From Burkholderia plantarii (GTDB lineage: Bacteria; Pseudomonadota; Gammaproteobacteria; Burkholderiales; Burkholderiaceae), in the NCBI RefSeq assembly GCF_001411805.1, contig NZ_CP007213.1:2480001-2544000 (forward strand): a stretch of 64,000 nucleotides of DNA. Reading direction: 5' to 3'. A program made the position numbers and the translations under genes. Under the pieces are notes generated by a model. That model searched no databases, was not told the DNA's origin, and was given only the letters and a program-made list of their open reading frames with translations. Shown in pieces: positions 1-8,497 of this stretch (its first letter is position 1; the number at the start of each line of letters is the position of its first letter).

Positions 1-1194
1 GATCTCCTTGAAGTACGGATCGAGCAGCAGGTTCGCGAGCTCCGGGGCGGCCTTGTAGGCGTCGGTGATCTTCTGCAGGAAGCGCGCGCGGATGATGCAG
101 CCCGCGCGGAAGATGCGCGCGATCTCGCCGAGGTCGAGCTTCCAGTCGTATTCCTTCGACGCCGTGTCGAGCTGCGCGAAACCCTGCGCGTAGGAGATCA
201 CCTTGCTCAGGTACAGCGCGCGGCGCACCGCCTCGATGAACGCCGCGCGATCGCCCTCGGGCTTGCCCGCGGCCGGGCCGCTCAGCACCTTGCTGGCGGC
301 CACGCGCTGCGTCTTCAGCGACGACAGCACGCGCGCGAACACCGATTCGGTGATCAGCGGCAGCGGCACGCCGAGGTCCAGCGCGTTCTGGCTGGTCCAC
401 TTGCCGGTGCCCTTCTGCGCGGCGCGATCGAGGATCACGTCCACCAGGTATTCGCCGGTCTCGTCGTCCTTCTTGGCGAAGATCTTCGAGGTGATCTCGA
501 TCAGGTAGCTGTCGAGTTCGCCCTGGTTCCATTCGGTGTAGACGCGGCCCAGCTCCTCGTTCGAGAGGCCCGCCACCTGCTTGAGCACGGCGTAGCTTTC
601 GGCGATCAGCTGCATGTCGCCGTACTCGATGCCGTTGTGGACCATCTTCACGAAATGGCCGGCGCCGTCCGGGCCCATGTAGGCCACGCACGGCTCGCCG
701 TCGGGCGCCTTCGCGGCGATCTGCTTGAGGATCGGCTCGACCAGGTCGTAGGCGTCGCGCTGGCCGCCGGGCATGATCGACGGGCCGTGCAGCGCGCCCT
801 CCTCGCCACCCGACACGCCGGTGCCGATGAAGTGCAGGCCCGACTGCGCGAGTTCCTGGTTGCGGCGGATGGTGTCGGTGAAATGCGTGTTGCCGCCGTC
901 GATCAGCACGTCGCCCTTGCCGAGCAGCGGCTTGATCGCCGCGATGGTGGCGTCGGTCGCCTCGCCCGCCTTGACCATCAGCAGGATCCGGCGCGGCGTT
1001 TCGAGCGACCCGACGAACTCCTCGAGCGTGTAGGTCGGCACCAGCTTGCGGTCGGGGAATTCGGCGATCAGCTCGTCGGTCTTGTCTCGGCTGCGGTTGT
1101 ACACGGACACGGCGTGGCCGCGGCTTTCGATGTTCAACGCCAGATTGCGGCCCATGACGGCCATTCCGACCACGCCGATTGCTTGTTTGCCCAT
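1..1194 (-). CDS. gnd: 6-phosphogluconate dehydrogenase, decarboxylating (3' end outside window)
   Basis: This enzyme oxidises and decarboxylates 6-phosphogluconate to ribulose 5-phosphate with NADP+ in the cytosolic pentose phosphate pathway. The protein starts [20 protein letters not shown], the GxAxMGxNLA dinucleotide fold at residues 8-18. It also has the family motif [19 protein letters not shown] and the catalytic lysine segment [17 protein letters not shown]. About 398 residues lie in the window, so roughly 70 C-terminal residues of the usual ~470 are missing off the left edge. The ATG at 1192-1194 is fixed by homology, because the fold begins at once. The next gene leftward is not visible. 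The identification is secure. Confidence 0.96.
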   Translation of the reverse strand, partial: MGKQAIGVVGMAVMGRNLALNIESRGHAVSVYNRSRDKTDELIAEFPDRKLVPTYTLEEFVGSLETPRRILLMVKAGEATDATIAAIKPLLGKGDVLIDGGNTHFTDTIRRNQELAQSGLHFIGTGVSGGEEGALHGPSIMPGGQRDAYDLVEPILKQIAAKAPDGEPCVAYMGPDGAGHFVKMVHNGIEYGDMQLIAESYAVLKQVAGLSNEELGRVYTEWNQGELDSYLIEITSKIFAKKDDETGEYLVDVILDRAAQKGTGKWTSQNALDLGVPLPLITESVFARVLSSLKTQRVAASKVLSGPAAGKPEGDRAAFIEAVRRALYLSKVISYAQGFAQLDTASKEYDWKLDLGEIARIFRAGCIIRARFLQKITDAYKAAPELANLLLDPYFKEI

Positions 1195-1290
1195 TGTTCA
1201 CTCTCCGATGAAATCACGGCGCGGCCCGACCGAGCCGCGCGCACAAGCCGCAAGGATACGGGAAAACCTCATGGCGACGCTGCGCCGCGC

Positions 1291-1968
1291 TCAGCGCGCC
1301 CGACGCCGAAACACCACGCAAAGGTTGTTGGCCGGCATCTCGACCACCTGCGCGGCGTCGAATCCGGCGGCCTGCGCGAGCGCGTCGACGGCCTCCAGGT
1401 CGCGCACGCCCCATGCCGCGTCGCGCTGGCGCAATTGCGCGTCGAACGCCTCGTTCGACGGCGCGGTGTGCGCGCCGTTGCGGCGGTACGGGCCGTACAG
1501 CACCAGCACGCCGCCGGGGTCGAGCCGCTGCGCGGCGCCGTCGATCAGCGCGCGGCCCGCCTCCCACGGCGAGATGTGGATCATGTTGATGCAGACCACG
1601 GCGTCCAGGCCGCGGGTGCCGTCGAGCGGCCAGCATTCGGCGCGCACGTCGAGCGGCAGCGGCGCGCGCAGGTTCGGCAGCGCGGCGTCCGCGACGCGCA
1701 CGGCGATCGACGCGAGCGCCTGCGGGTCCGGGTCGGTCGGCTGCCAGACCAGCTGCGGCAGCGCGGCGGCGAAGAACTCGGCGTGCTGGCCGGTGCCGCT
1801 CGCGACTTCGAGCACGGTGCCGGCCTCGGGCAGGACCTCGCGCAGCACCGCGAGGATCGGCTCGCGATTGCGCTCGGCGGCGGGTGCGTGCAGGCGCAAG
1901 GAGCCGCGCTCGGGGTCGGTGGACGTGGCGGGGTTCGGCTTGGCGGCGGCAGGGTTTGGGGTCGTCAT
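1291..1968 (-). CDS. DUF938 family SAM-dependent methyltransferase
   Basis: This is a 225-residue cytosolic protein of the DUF938 methyltransferase-like family; its substrate is unknown. The SAM-binding motif I is visible as [15 protein letters not shown] near residue 50. It is preceded by the family signature [15 protein letters not shown] and followed by [16 protein letters not shown] and [15 protein letters not shown] chose the ATG at 1966-1968 ([10 protein letters not shown]) because the frame upstream of it reads as Arg-rich noise. The gene lies 96 bp downstream of gnd on the same strand order and about 190 bp after the sirtuin stop. The family is clear, the function is not. Confidence 0.88.
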   Translation of the reverse strand: MTTPNPAAAKPNPATSTDPERGSLRLHAPAAERNREPILAVLREVLPEAGTVLEVASGTGQHAEFFAAALPQLVWQPTDPDPQALASIAVRVADAALPNLRAPLPLDVRAECWPLDGTRGLDAVVCINMIHISPWEAGRALIDGAAQRLDPGGVLVLYGPYRRNGAHTAPSNEAFDAQLRQRDAAWGVRDLEAVDALAQAAGFDAAQVVEMPANNLCVVFRRRAR

Positions 1969-2158
1969 GAATCGGCAATTGGCGTGGGCCGGACAGCGGC
2001 GATGGCCGCAGTGTGCCGCATCGGCGGCCAATGCGCGACGTGGGTGGTGCCGTTTCACCTCGCGCCCGCGAAGCACGCCAGCGCGGCCGGCGGCATCCGC
2101 GCCGCCGCCGGCCACGCGGCTCGCCGAATTCAGCCGCCGCCGGATTCAGTCGTCGATG

Positions 2159-3070
2159 TCAGCCATCGATCGGCCAGCCGGCCGGATCGCCATCGAGCCC
2201 GAGCCGCCCCGCCAGCGCGTCGAGCGCCGGCCCGCACGGCGCCTCGACCTTCAGCGCGAGCAGCGGATCGGCGCGCGTGCGGCCGAGGTTGAGCGCGGCC
2301 ACCGGCTTGCCGCGCTGCCCTGCCCAGACGCAGAAGCGGTAGCCCGAATACACCATCAGCGACGAGCCGACCACCAGCATCGCGTCGGCCTCGTCGAGCG
2401 CGAGCGTCGCCGCGGCCACGCGCTCGCGCGGCACGTTCTCGCCGAAGAACACCACGGCCGGCTTCAGCATCCCGCCGCAGATCGGGCAGTCCGGCACGCG
2501 GAACGCATCGAGCGCGGCCCATTCCAGATGCGCGTCGCCGTCCGCCAGGGGAGCCGCCTCGACGGCCAGCAGCGCGGGGTTGTCGGCCTCCAGCGTGAGC
2601 TGGATCGCGGCACGCGAATGGTGGGCGCCGCAGGCCAGGCAGGTCACGCCGTCGATGCCGCCGTGCAGCTCGATCACGTCCGCGCTGCCGGCGCGCTGAT
2701 GCAGCCCGTCGACGTTCTGCGTGACGAGCCGGCCGACGCGCCCCGCCGCGCCGATTCGGGCCAGCGCGCGATGCGCGGCGTTCGGCCGGGCACGGCCCAC
2801 CACCGGCCAGCCGAGCATGCTGCGTGCCCAATAACGGCGCCGCGCGTGGTCGGAACCGACGAATTCCTGGTACTGGATCGGCTGGGAGCGCATCCACTGG
2901 CCGTTGCGGTCGCGATAGCCGGGAATGCCCGAGTCGGTGCTGATGCCGGCGCCCGTCAGGACGAACAGGCGCGGATGGCGTTCGACGAACGCCTGCAGCG
3001 CGTCGAGCGCCGCGGGGTCCACCGTGGAATCGGTCACGATCGCGGCGGACATCGGATCTTGGTCGTTCAT
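2159..3070 (-). CDS. SIR2 family NAD+-dependent protein deacylase
   Basis: Sirtuins remove acyl groups from lysines using NAD+, giving nicotinamide and O-acyl-ADP-ribose. The 303-residue protein shows GAGISTDSGIPGYRD at 40-54 and TQNVDGLHQRAG from 117. The catalytic His136 lies in ELHGG. A four-cysteine zinc site is present (C144/C147 and C195/C198). The C-terminal part has GSSLMVYSGYR and AALNLGRTRAD for NAD+ and cofactor loops. This is the bacterial class II layout. The start ATG at 3068-3070 is the first plausible one; MSAAIV at 3052 is an alternative. No strong ribosome binding site is seen. It is transcribed away from the putative small RNA gene at 3.3 kb. Confidence 0.93.
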   Translation of the reverse strand: MNDQDPMSAAIVTDSTVDPAALDALQAFVERHPRLFVLTGAGISTDSGIPGYRDRNGQWMRSQPIQYQEFVGSDHARRRYWARSMLGWPVVGRARPNAAHRALARIGAAGRVGRLVTQNVDGLHQRAGSADVIELHGGIDGVTCLACGAHHSRAAIQLTLEADNPALLAVEAAPLADGDAHLEWAALDAFRVPDCPICGGMLKPAVVFFGENVPRERVAAATLALDEADAMLVVGSSLMVYSGYRFCVWAGQRGKPVAALNLGRTRADPLLALKVEAPCGPALDALAGRLGLDGDPAGWPIDG

Positions 3071-3233
3071 GGCTGGGTGGGGAGTCCGGCAGGCGCCGCG
3101 GGGGAGCGCGGCCGATGCCTGCGTGTGGCCATGATACCGAACGCGCCCGAGCCGCGTGGGCGCGCCACCCGGTCCGGCCGGATCGCGCGGGCGGCGCGGG
3201 ATCTCGCGGCGGAACCCGGCGCGGCGCCGCCGC

Positions 3234-3251
3234 CGTTGTGTCGACACAACG
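3234..3251. promoter_or_regulatory. Perfect 18-bp palindrome, candidate operator
   Basis: The core GTTGTGTCGACACAAC is a perfect palindrome, extended by one C/G pair on each side. It sits 13 bp upstream of the -35 of the putative small RNA promoter and about 165 bp upstream of the divergent sirtuin start. This is the right placement for a dimeric regulator of either. The regulator is unknown. Confidence 0.5.
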
Positions 3252-3263
3252 CGTGAAGAGCGC

Positions 3264-3292
3264 TTGCAGATTTCGCTTGCCACGCCTAGTAC
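3264..3292 (+). promoter_or_regulatory. Candidate sigma-70 promoter of a small RNA
   Basis: TTGCAG at 3264-3269 and TAGTAC at 3287-3292 are separated by 17 bp. Transcription would begin near 3299. The -10 is a weak match, but the promoter, the two hairpins and the terminator line up in a row with no open reading frame between them. Confidence 0.45.
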
Positions 3293-3298
3293 AAACCC

Positions 3299-3372
3299 TT
3301 AGCATTGCATCTGTCTCCTCCATGTCTCCAACATGGATTCAGCCCGCAACAGTGTTGCGGGCTTTTTCTTTT
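3299..3372 (+). ncRNA. Putative ~75-nt small RNA with anti-Shine-Dalgarno motifs
   Basis: Between the sirtuin gene and the permease gene there is no convincing coding sequence, but there is a compact RNA-like unit. A pyrimidine run TCTCCTCC at 3314-3321 leads into a perfect 6-bp hairpin (CCATGT 3320-3325, loop CTCCA, ACATGG 3331-3336). A strong rho-independent terminator follows. Both the run and the loop carry CUCC motifs complementary to ribosome binding sites. This resembles in style the CCUCC-motif stress RNAs known from alpha- and betaproteobacteria; I cannot test homology. The transcript would be about 73 nt. The 5' end is inferred from the promoter. Confidence 0.5.
3341..3372 (+). terminator. 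Rho-independent terminator
   Basis: AGCCCGCAAC and GTTGCGGGCT form a perfect 10-bp stem with loop AGT (3341-3363), followed at once by a T-rich tract (TTTTCTTTT). The T tract is on the plus strand only, so it ends a plus-strand transcript. No plus-strand protein gene lies upstream, which supports the small RNA call. Confidence 0.85.
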
Positions 3373-3453
3373 GTGCCGTCGTTAGCGCCCCGCCGCCGGC
3401 CAGCCCGTTCCCCCTTCCTCCTCAGGCGCTCGCTTCGATCGCGAGCGTCAAGT

Positions 3454-5055
3454 TCAATCCGTATAACCGCGCCGCCCCGCCAGATCGCCGACCGCCCGCA
3501 CCGACAGCAGGCTCGCCGAATCGTGCTCGTCGCGCGCCGTCTGCGCGCCGGCCACCCCCGCCGGCACGCCGGACGCGCCGCCGCGCACGAAGCGTCGCCC
3601 GGCCGGACCGTACACCGCGTCGGGCTCCGGGAACCATTGCAGGAACAGCAGGTACAGCCCGCCGCCGAGCACCATCGACACCGGTACGCTCAGGTCGAGC
3701 CCGCCCGCCAGGTTGCCGAGCACGCCCACGAACTGCCCCGGCAGGTTCACGCAGGCGAGGCCAACCAGCGCCGCCGGCAGCCACGCCCCCATCGCCCGCA
3801 GGTTCCAGCCGTGCGTGAACCAGTAATGGCCGCCGCGCCCGCCGCGATTGAACACCTGCAGGTCGTCGGCCAGGTAGTGGCCGCGCCGCGTCACGTAGCC
3901 GATCACCATGATGGCCATCCACGGGCAGCTGAACGTGCCGATCAGCGTCGAGAACGTCGAGACGCTCTCCACCAGGTTGAACGCGAAGCGGCCGACGAAG
4001 ATGAAGCCGATCGCGAGCGTGCCGATCAGGATCGTCGCGCTCACGCGGTTCAGCCACTTCGGCACCATGCTCGACATGTCGAGGCCGGTGCCGTAGAGCG
4101 CGGTGGTGCCCGTCGACATCCCGCCGATGATCGCGATCACGCAGGTGGGCAGCAGGAACCAGCGCGGCGAGACGGCGAGCAGGCCGCCGACGTAGTCGTT
4201 CGAGGCGATGAACGACGGCGCGTGGGTGGCGATGACGGTGGCGGTGGCGAGGCCGAAGAAGAACGGCACGAAGGTCGCGAACTGCGCGACGAACACGGCG
4301 CCCATCACGCGGTGGCGCGGCGTGGTGTCGGGAATGTAGCGCGCCCAGTCGCCGAGCGTCGAGGCGAACGAGACCGGGTTGCTCATGGCGACCAGCGCCG
4401 AGCCGCAGAACGCGGCCCAGAAGCCCGGGCTGCCGGTGGTGAGCGTGCCGGCGTAGTGCGGGTCGAAGGTGCCCGCGAACGCCACGGCGCCCGCCACGAA
4501 CATCAGGCTCGCGGCCCAGACCGCGATCTTGTTCACCCACAGCATGAGGCGGAAGCCGTAAATGCAGACGACCAGCACCAGCACCGCGAACACCAGGTAC
4601 GACGCGCCGACCGTCGCGCCGTTCACGGGCAGCCCGACCAGGCTGTGCGCGCCGCCGACCAGCGCGTCGCCGGAACTCCACACCGCGAGCGAGAAGAACG
4701 CGATCGAGGTGAGCAGCGCGAGGAACGAGCCGACGATGCGGCCGTGGATGCCGAAGTGGGCACCCGACGAGACCGGATCGTTGGTGCCGTTGCAGGTGCC
4801 GAACAGGCTCATCGGCGCGAGGATGCAGGTGCCGCCGATCACGCCGAGCAGGATCGACAGCGCGCTCGCCTGAAACGACAGGCCGAGCAGCACCGGGACA
4901 CTGCCGAGCACCGAGGTGGAGAAGGTATTGCAGCCGCCGAACAGCAGCCGGAACAGGTCGATCGGCCGCGCGTAGCGCGAGGCGTCGGGGATGCGTTCGA
5001 AACTGAAGGTCTCGACGCGGGTCATGCTGGTGTCCTCAGCAGGGATATCGCTCAT
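3454..5055 (-). CDS. NCS1-type (purine/cytosine permease family) transporter
   Basis: This is a 533-residue inner-membrane permease with about 12 hydrophobic segments between residues 35 and 490. It carries nucleobase:cation symporter-1 features: an N-terminal amphipathic stretch ending FGGCNTFSTSVLG, then FGTCNGTNDPVSSGAHFG, the central SNPVSFASTLGDWARYIP, and GGMSTGTTALYGTGLDMS. Family members import cytosine, allantoin, hydantoins, thiamine or related amines. The C-terminal 40 residues are hydrophilic. I chose the ATG at 5053-5055 (MSDIPAEDTS). It lies 196 bp downstream of the FAD oxidoreductase gene on the same strand, so it may import that enzyme's substrate. Substrate unknown. Confidence 0.85.
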   Translation of the reverse strand: MSDIPAEDTSMTRVETFSFERIPDASRYARPIDLFRLLFGGCNTFSTSVLGSVPVLLGLSFQASALSILLGVIGGTCILAPMSLFGTCNGTNDPVSSGAHFGIHGRIVGSFLALLTSIAFFSLAVWSSGDALVGGAHSLVGLPVNGATVGASYLVFAVLVLVVCIYGFRLMLWVNKIAVWAASLMFVAGAVAFAGTFDPHYAGTLTTGSPGFWAAFCGSALVAMSNPVSFASTLGDWARYIPDTTPRHRVMGAVFVAQFATFVPFFFGLATATVIATHAPSFIASNDYVGGLLAVSPRWFLLPTCVIAIIGGMSTGTTALYGTGLDMSSMVPKWLNRVSATILIGTLAIGFIFVGRFAFNLVESVSTFSTLIGTFSCPWMAIMVIGYVTRRGHYLADDLQVFNRGGRGGHYWFTHGWNLRAMGAWLPAALVGLACVNLPGQFVGVLGNLAGGLDLSVPVSMVLGGGLYLLFLQWFPEPDAVYGPAGRRFVRGGASGVPAGVAGAQTARDEHDSASLLSVRAVGDLAGRRGYTD

Positions 5056-5175
5056 TGTCTCGCTCCATTCGGGCGCCGGTCCGTGCCGCTCGCGCGGCCG
5101 TCCGGTGTGTTGTGCCGGCCGGCGCCCTGCCTCGTCTGGCCGGCGCCGCGCAATCCTTTCGGATTCCTCATGCAT

Positions 5176-5223
5176 TGCCGCGGGTCTTGCCGCGACGCCT
5201 GCCGCGGTTCCTGCCGCCGTGCG
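5176..5223. repeat. Four imperfect 12-bp tandem repeats (TGCCGC-N6)
   Basis: TGCCGCGGGTCT, TGCCGCGACGCC, TGCCGCGGTTCC and TGCCGCCGTGCG follow one another without gaps in the spacer between the FAD oxidoreductase and permease genes. A 10-bp direct repeat GGCCGGCGCC and a small hairpin AATCC-TTTC-GGATT lie just beside it, at 5118-5165. The function is unknown; an RNA structure in the operon spacer is possible. Confidence 0.6.
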
Positions 5224-5251
5224 GCCCGGCACGCGGCCGGCCGCGCCGCCG

Positions 5252-6748
5252 CTACATCGGGAAACCCAGCGCCTTGATGCCGCGAATCCAGGCGCGCTTC
5301 CAGCCGCCCTCGGCATCGGCGCCGTCGAACGCGTGGAACGTGAGCTTCGCGGCGAGCCAGCGCACCGGCTCGGGCGGAATGTAGGTCGGGCTCTGGTTCG
5401 CGATGTCGAGCCGGCGCTCGGGGCTGTCGCGATCGAACAGGATGTTCAGCCCCATGAACGCGCCGAAGCGGCTCGCGGCCACCCCGAAGCCGGTATAGCC
5501 GGCCACGAACACCGCCTTGTCGCCGAGATAGCGCTTGGCGAACACCGAGCCGCGCGAGCAGTAGTCGATCGGGCCGCCCCAGGCATGCGAGAAGCTCACG
5601 TCGGCGAGCTGCGGGAAGGTGCGGAAGAACGCCTGCGCGAGCCGCGTGTAGGTGTCGTGCCGCGCGTCCTGCGCCGGGTTCGGATCGCCGTCGAAGTGAT
5701 AGCTGACGAGCCCGCCGAAGATGATCCGGTTGTCCTTCGTGAGCCGGAAGTAGTTCAGCTGGGTGCGCGTGTCGTAGATGCCCTGGCGATTGCGCCAGCC
5801 GATCCGCGCGAGCTGCGCGTCGCTGAGCGGCTCGGTGGCCAGCACGTGGTCGCGCACCTGCAGCACGCGGCGGTTGATGTCGGCGATCCCGACCTTCGCG
5901 GTGCCGCTGCCGAACAGCACGCGCGGCGCGCGCACGCTGCCGTGCGGCGTGGTCGCGAGCACGGTGTCGCCGTCGTCGCGGATCGCCTGCAGCGGCGTGT
6001 GCTCGTGGATGCGCACGCCGAGCGACAGCGCGGCGCGCTTGAGGCCCCAGGCGAGCTTGGCCGGATGCACGGTGCCGCTGCGATTGCGCGACCAGAGCGC
6101 GCCGGCGAACAGCGGCGAATCGAGCTGGCCGCGCGTGGCCTGGCGGTCGAGCAGCACGACGTCGTGGCCGTAGCGCGTATGCAGTTCGTGGTCGTCGCGC
6201 AGCTGCGCGAGATGGTCGGGATCCACCGCCACCGTCATCTCGCCGTTCCATTCGATGTCGGCGTCGATGCCGTAGCGCTCGAGCGTGGCCTCGAAGCCGT
6301 CGAGATTGCGGTGCCCGAATGCCTCGAGCTGCGCGATGTCGTTCGGGAACACGCGCACCGCGTTCGGCAGGCCGTGCATCACCGAGGTCGAGATGATCCC
6401 GCCCGCGCGGCCCGACGCGCCGTGCGCGACGCGGCCGGCCTCGATCAGCACCACGTCGAGTTCGGGCATCTGCTCCTTGGCCTGGATCGCGGCCCACAGC
6501 CCGGTGAAGCCGCCGCCGACGACGAGCAGGTCCGCGCGCGTCCCGGTGGCGAGCGCGGCTTCGGCGGGCGGCTCGATCGGGTTGTCGAGCCAGTACGGCA
6601 TCAGCTTCGCGCCGGCCAGCGCGCGTACCGCGTCGGCTTGCGCGGCGCCGCGTGCCGTGCCGGCGGCGGCCGGCGGCGAGGAAGCAGGCTGCGAGGCAGG
6701 CTGGGAGACCGGCGCGCCGGCGTCGCGGCGGTTCGTGGCATCAAGCAT
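5252..6748 (-). CDS. FAD-dependent amine oxidoreductase (DAO/PuuB-like)
   Basis: This 498-residue flavoprotein of the D-amino acid oxidase fold resembles gamma-glutamylputrescine oxidoreductases. It has the dinucleotide-binding motif DLLVVGGGFTGLWAA near residue 75 and the loop ASGRAGGIIS. The C-terminal flavin motif is VFVAGYTGFGVAASRFG. Such enzymes oxidise a primary or secondary amine to an imine or aldehyde plus a reduced acceptor. The ATG at 6746-6748 is decided by a clear ribosome binding site (AGGAGG, 6-bp spacing). The first ~45 residues are Ala/Ser/Gln-rich and poorly structured. The gene is flanked by a cupin gene upstream and a permease downstream, and an aldehyde dehydrogenase lies nearby, so an amine-to-acid route is likely. 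The exact substrate is unknown. Confidence 0.85.
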   Translation of the reverse strand: MLDATNRRDAGAPVSQPASQPASSPPAAAGTARGAAQADAVRALAGAKLMPYWLDNPIEPPAEAALATGTRADLLVVGGGFTGLWAAIQAKEQMPELDVVLIEAGRVAHGASGRAGGIISTSVMHGLPNAVRVFPNDIAQLEAFGHRNLDGFEATLERYGIDADIEWNGEMTVAVDPDHLAQLRDDHELHTRYGHDVVLLDRQATRGQLDSPLFAGALWSRNRSGTVHPAKLAWGLKRAALSLGVRIHEHTPLQAIRDDGDTVLATTPHGSVRAPRVLFGSGTAKVGIADINRRVLQVRDHVLATEPLSDAQLARIGWRNRQGIYDTRTQLNYFRLTKDNRIIFGGLVSYHFDGDPNPAQDARHDTYTRLAQAFFRTFPQLADVSFSHAWGGPIDYCSRGSVFAKRYLGDKAVFVAGYTGFGVAASRFGAFMGLNILFDRDSPERRLDIANQSPTYIPPEPVRWLAAKLTFHAFDGADAEGGWKRAWIRGIKALGFPM

Positions 6749-6876
6749 CGCGGGCCTCCTGCCGGAAGGCGCCGCCGGCGAGCGGCGACGCGGCGAACGG
6801 AACATGGCCGCGCGCGGCATGCGACCGGGACGAAACGGCGGACGGATTCATCGCGAACCTCACGGCGTGGCCGGCT

Positions 6877-7221
6877 TCAGGCCTGTTCGAGCAGCACATA
6901 GAACTTCTTCGCATCCTCGATCGTCTCCCAGCGGCCCGCGAAGCCGGCCGGCAGCAGGTAGCCCTGCCCCGCCGAGAACTCCCGGCGGTTGCCCTCGACG
7001 TCGGTCAGCGCGACGCGCCCCTCGACGAGCCAGACTGCCTCGTCCGATTCGGTGGCCGGAAACTCGACCGAGCCGACCTTGCCTTCCCACCAGCCCACCA
7101 CGTAGCCGCGGCTGTTGCCGGCGCCCGCGCGCCAGTCGCATTCGTCCATGCCGTAGTCGAGCCGCGTGAATTCGCCGAGGCCCGCGCCGAGCGCGACGAT
7201 GTCGTGGATCAGTTTGCTCAT
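6877..7221 (-). CDS. Cupin-domain protein
   Basis: A 114-residue single-domain protein. The cupin pattern runs from about residue 50, with GWWEGKVGSVEFPATESDE, then GRVALTDVEGN and the glycine-rich GQGYLLPAGFAG, as in the small DUF861/ureidoglycine-hydrolase-like cupins. In amine and ureide catabolic clusters such proteins are small hydrolases or stabilising partners of oxidoreductases; I cannot say which here. MSKLIHD at 7219-7221 is the likely start, with MTHMSK at 7230 as an alternative. It is the first gene of a minus-strand unit with the FAD enzyme 128 bp downstream and is divergent from the LuxR-type regulator. Confidence 0.8.
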   Translation of the reverse strand: MSKLIHDIVALGAGLGEFTRLDYGMDECDWRAGAGNSRGYVVGWWEGKVGSVEFPATESDEAVWLVEGRVALTDVEGNRREFSAGQGYLLPAGFAGRWETIEDAKKFYVLLEQA

Positions 7222-7282
7222 GTGCGTCATTCCAGGATTGAAAAGAATGGAGTGGACTGTACCCACCGGCCGTGCGACGGTA

Positions 7283-7303
7283 TGCCCCCCCTCAGGGGGG
7301 GCA
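7283..7303. promoter_or_regulatory. Perfect inverted repeat with C7/G7 arms between divergent units
   Basis: TGCCCCCCC and GGGGGGGCA flank a 3-bp TCA centre, giving 9-bp perfect arms. It lies 62 bp upstream of the cupin start and 114 bp upstream of the LuxR-type gene. It is a good candidate operator for the local regulator. It has no T tract, so a terminator is unlikely. Confidence 0.5.
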
Positions 7304-7358
7304 GCGCGCGTTTCGTGGCCGGCCGCAGGCCCCGAAACGGGATCCGTACAACACCGGC

Positions 7359-7389
7359 TTTACGGCGACCGCCGGGCCTGTCCTATAAT
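7359..7389 (+). promoter_or_regulatory. Candidate promoter of the LuxR-type gene
   Basis: A perfect TATAAT at 7384-7389 lies 27 bp before the ATG. The best -35 is TTTACG at 7359-7364 with a long 19-bp spacer, so activation by a regulator is plausible. Confidence 0.5.
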
Positions 7390-7416
7390 TGCCCCGCCTT
7401 CATTCCGGCACGCCAT

Positions 7417-8253
7417 ATGGCCGTCCACGCCCGCTCCTCGTCCCCCGATTCCACGCCGATCCCGCTGTCGTTCCAGACGCTCGGCCAGGTCATCGAATCC
7501 GTTGGCAGCCCTGAATTCGTGCCGCGCCTGACCGTGCTGCTCAACGAGATCGTGCCCGTCAACGTGGTGCATATCGAACGCTCGCGCGCCGACACGGCGA
7601 TGCCGACCGGCTTTCGCTGCGAGTGGGTGGGCAGCGGCGGCGTGGGCATGGACAGCCGCACGATCGCCGACGTGATGACGCTCTACTACGACCGCTTCTA
7701 CGATCGCGACCCGCTGTTCGCGGGCATTCGCGGCGAGGTCGGCACGCTGCTCGTGGTGCGCGACATCGGCGCGATCCCGCCCGGCGAATTCCGCCAGCGC
7801 CTCTACGACGAGGTGCAGATCGCGCACGAATGCGTGCTCGCGCGCGGCACGCGCCACGCCCAGCACTCGATCGCGCTCGAACGCGACACGCGGCAGCCGG
7901 CGTTCTCGCTGGCGGAAATGCAGCGCTTTCGCACCGTCAGCGACTGCCTGTTCCCGCTGCTCGAACTGCACGCCTCCACCACCGCCGCGAAGCGGATCGG
8001 CATCGCCCCGGTCACGCCGCACCTGCACCCGCTCGCGCTGTTCGATGCGCGGATCGCACGCGACCAGCCACGGCTGTCGCGGCGCGAGTACGAGATCTGC
8101 GCCCATCTGATCGGCGGCAGGACCGTGCCCGAGGCCGCCGACATCCTCGGCGTGCGGGCGGCCACCGCCGAGTCCTACGTCAAGCGGGCGTTCGCCAAGC
8201 TCGGCGTGCGCACCAAGCGCGAGCTGATCCTCTGGGGCCAGGCCGGCGCCTGA
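7417..8253 (+). CDS. LuxR-family transcriptional regulator
   Basis: A 278-residue DNA-binding regulator. The C-terminal 55 residues (about 220-275) form a LuxR/FixJ helix-turn-helix: LSRREYEICAHLIGG, VPEAADILGVRAATAESYV and KRAFAKLGVRTKREL. The N-terminal ~200 residues have no receiver aspartate and no recognisable autoinducer pocket, so the signal is unknown. The ATG at 7417 follows a consensus -10 box; the longer upstream reading frame is noise. It is divergent from the cupin, FAD oxidoreductase and permease genes, and 244 bp upstream of an aldehyde dehydrogenase, so it probably controls this locus. Confidence 0.88.
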   Translation: MAVHARSSSPDSTPIPLSFQTLGQVIESVGSPEFVPRLTVLLNEIVPVNVVHIERSRADTAMPTGFRCEWVGSGGVGMDSRTIADVMTLYYDRFYDRDPLFAGIRGEVGTLLVVRDIGAIPPGEFRQRLYDEVQIAHECVLARGTRHAQHSIALERDTRQPAFSLAEMQRFRTVSDCLFPLLELHASTTAAKRIGIAPVTPHLHPLALFDARIARDQPRLSRREYEICAHLIGGRTVPEAADILGVRAATAESYVKRAFAKLGVRTKRELILWGQAGA

Positions 8254-8497
8254 TCCTCGCTTCGCGCGTTTCGTTCATTTCGCGCGGCCGGCCCGCAGGT
8301 TCGTTTTGCCGGGCCGCTTTGCCGGCGCGGCCCGACTGCGTACACGCGGGCCGCGCCACGGCCCTCGCCGCATGCAAGCATCGACCGCGATCGATGTGGA
8401 CATCGGCAATTCGCGATTCGTCCGCCGCGCGAACTCCCCTACCATCGTCGCGGCGCGGTTCCCGCGACGCATCGCATCGACATACCGGAGACACCCG

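Noticed and set aside
637..3256. Long open frames on the plus strand opposite gnd, DUF938 and the sirtuin
   Set aside because: They are Arg/His/Ala-rich antisense shadows of real genes at high G+C; no motif, no ribosome binding site.
5170..5277. Plus-strand peptide with Cys-Arg-x-x repeats (from ATG 5170)
   Set aside because: It is produced by the 12-bp repeat, lacks a ribosome binding site and runs antisense into the end of the FAD oxidoreductase gene.
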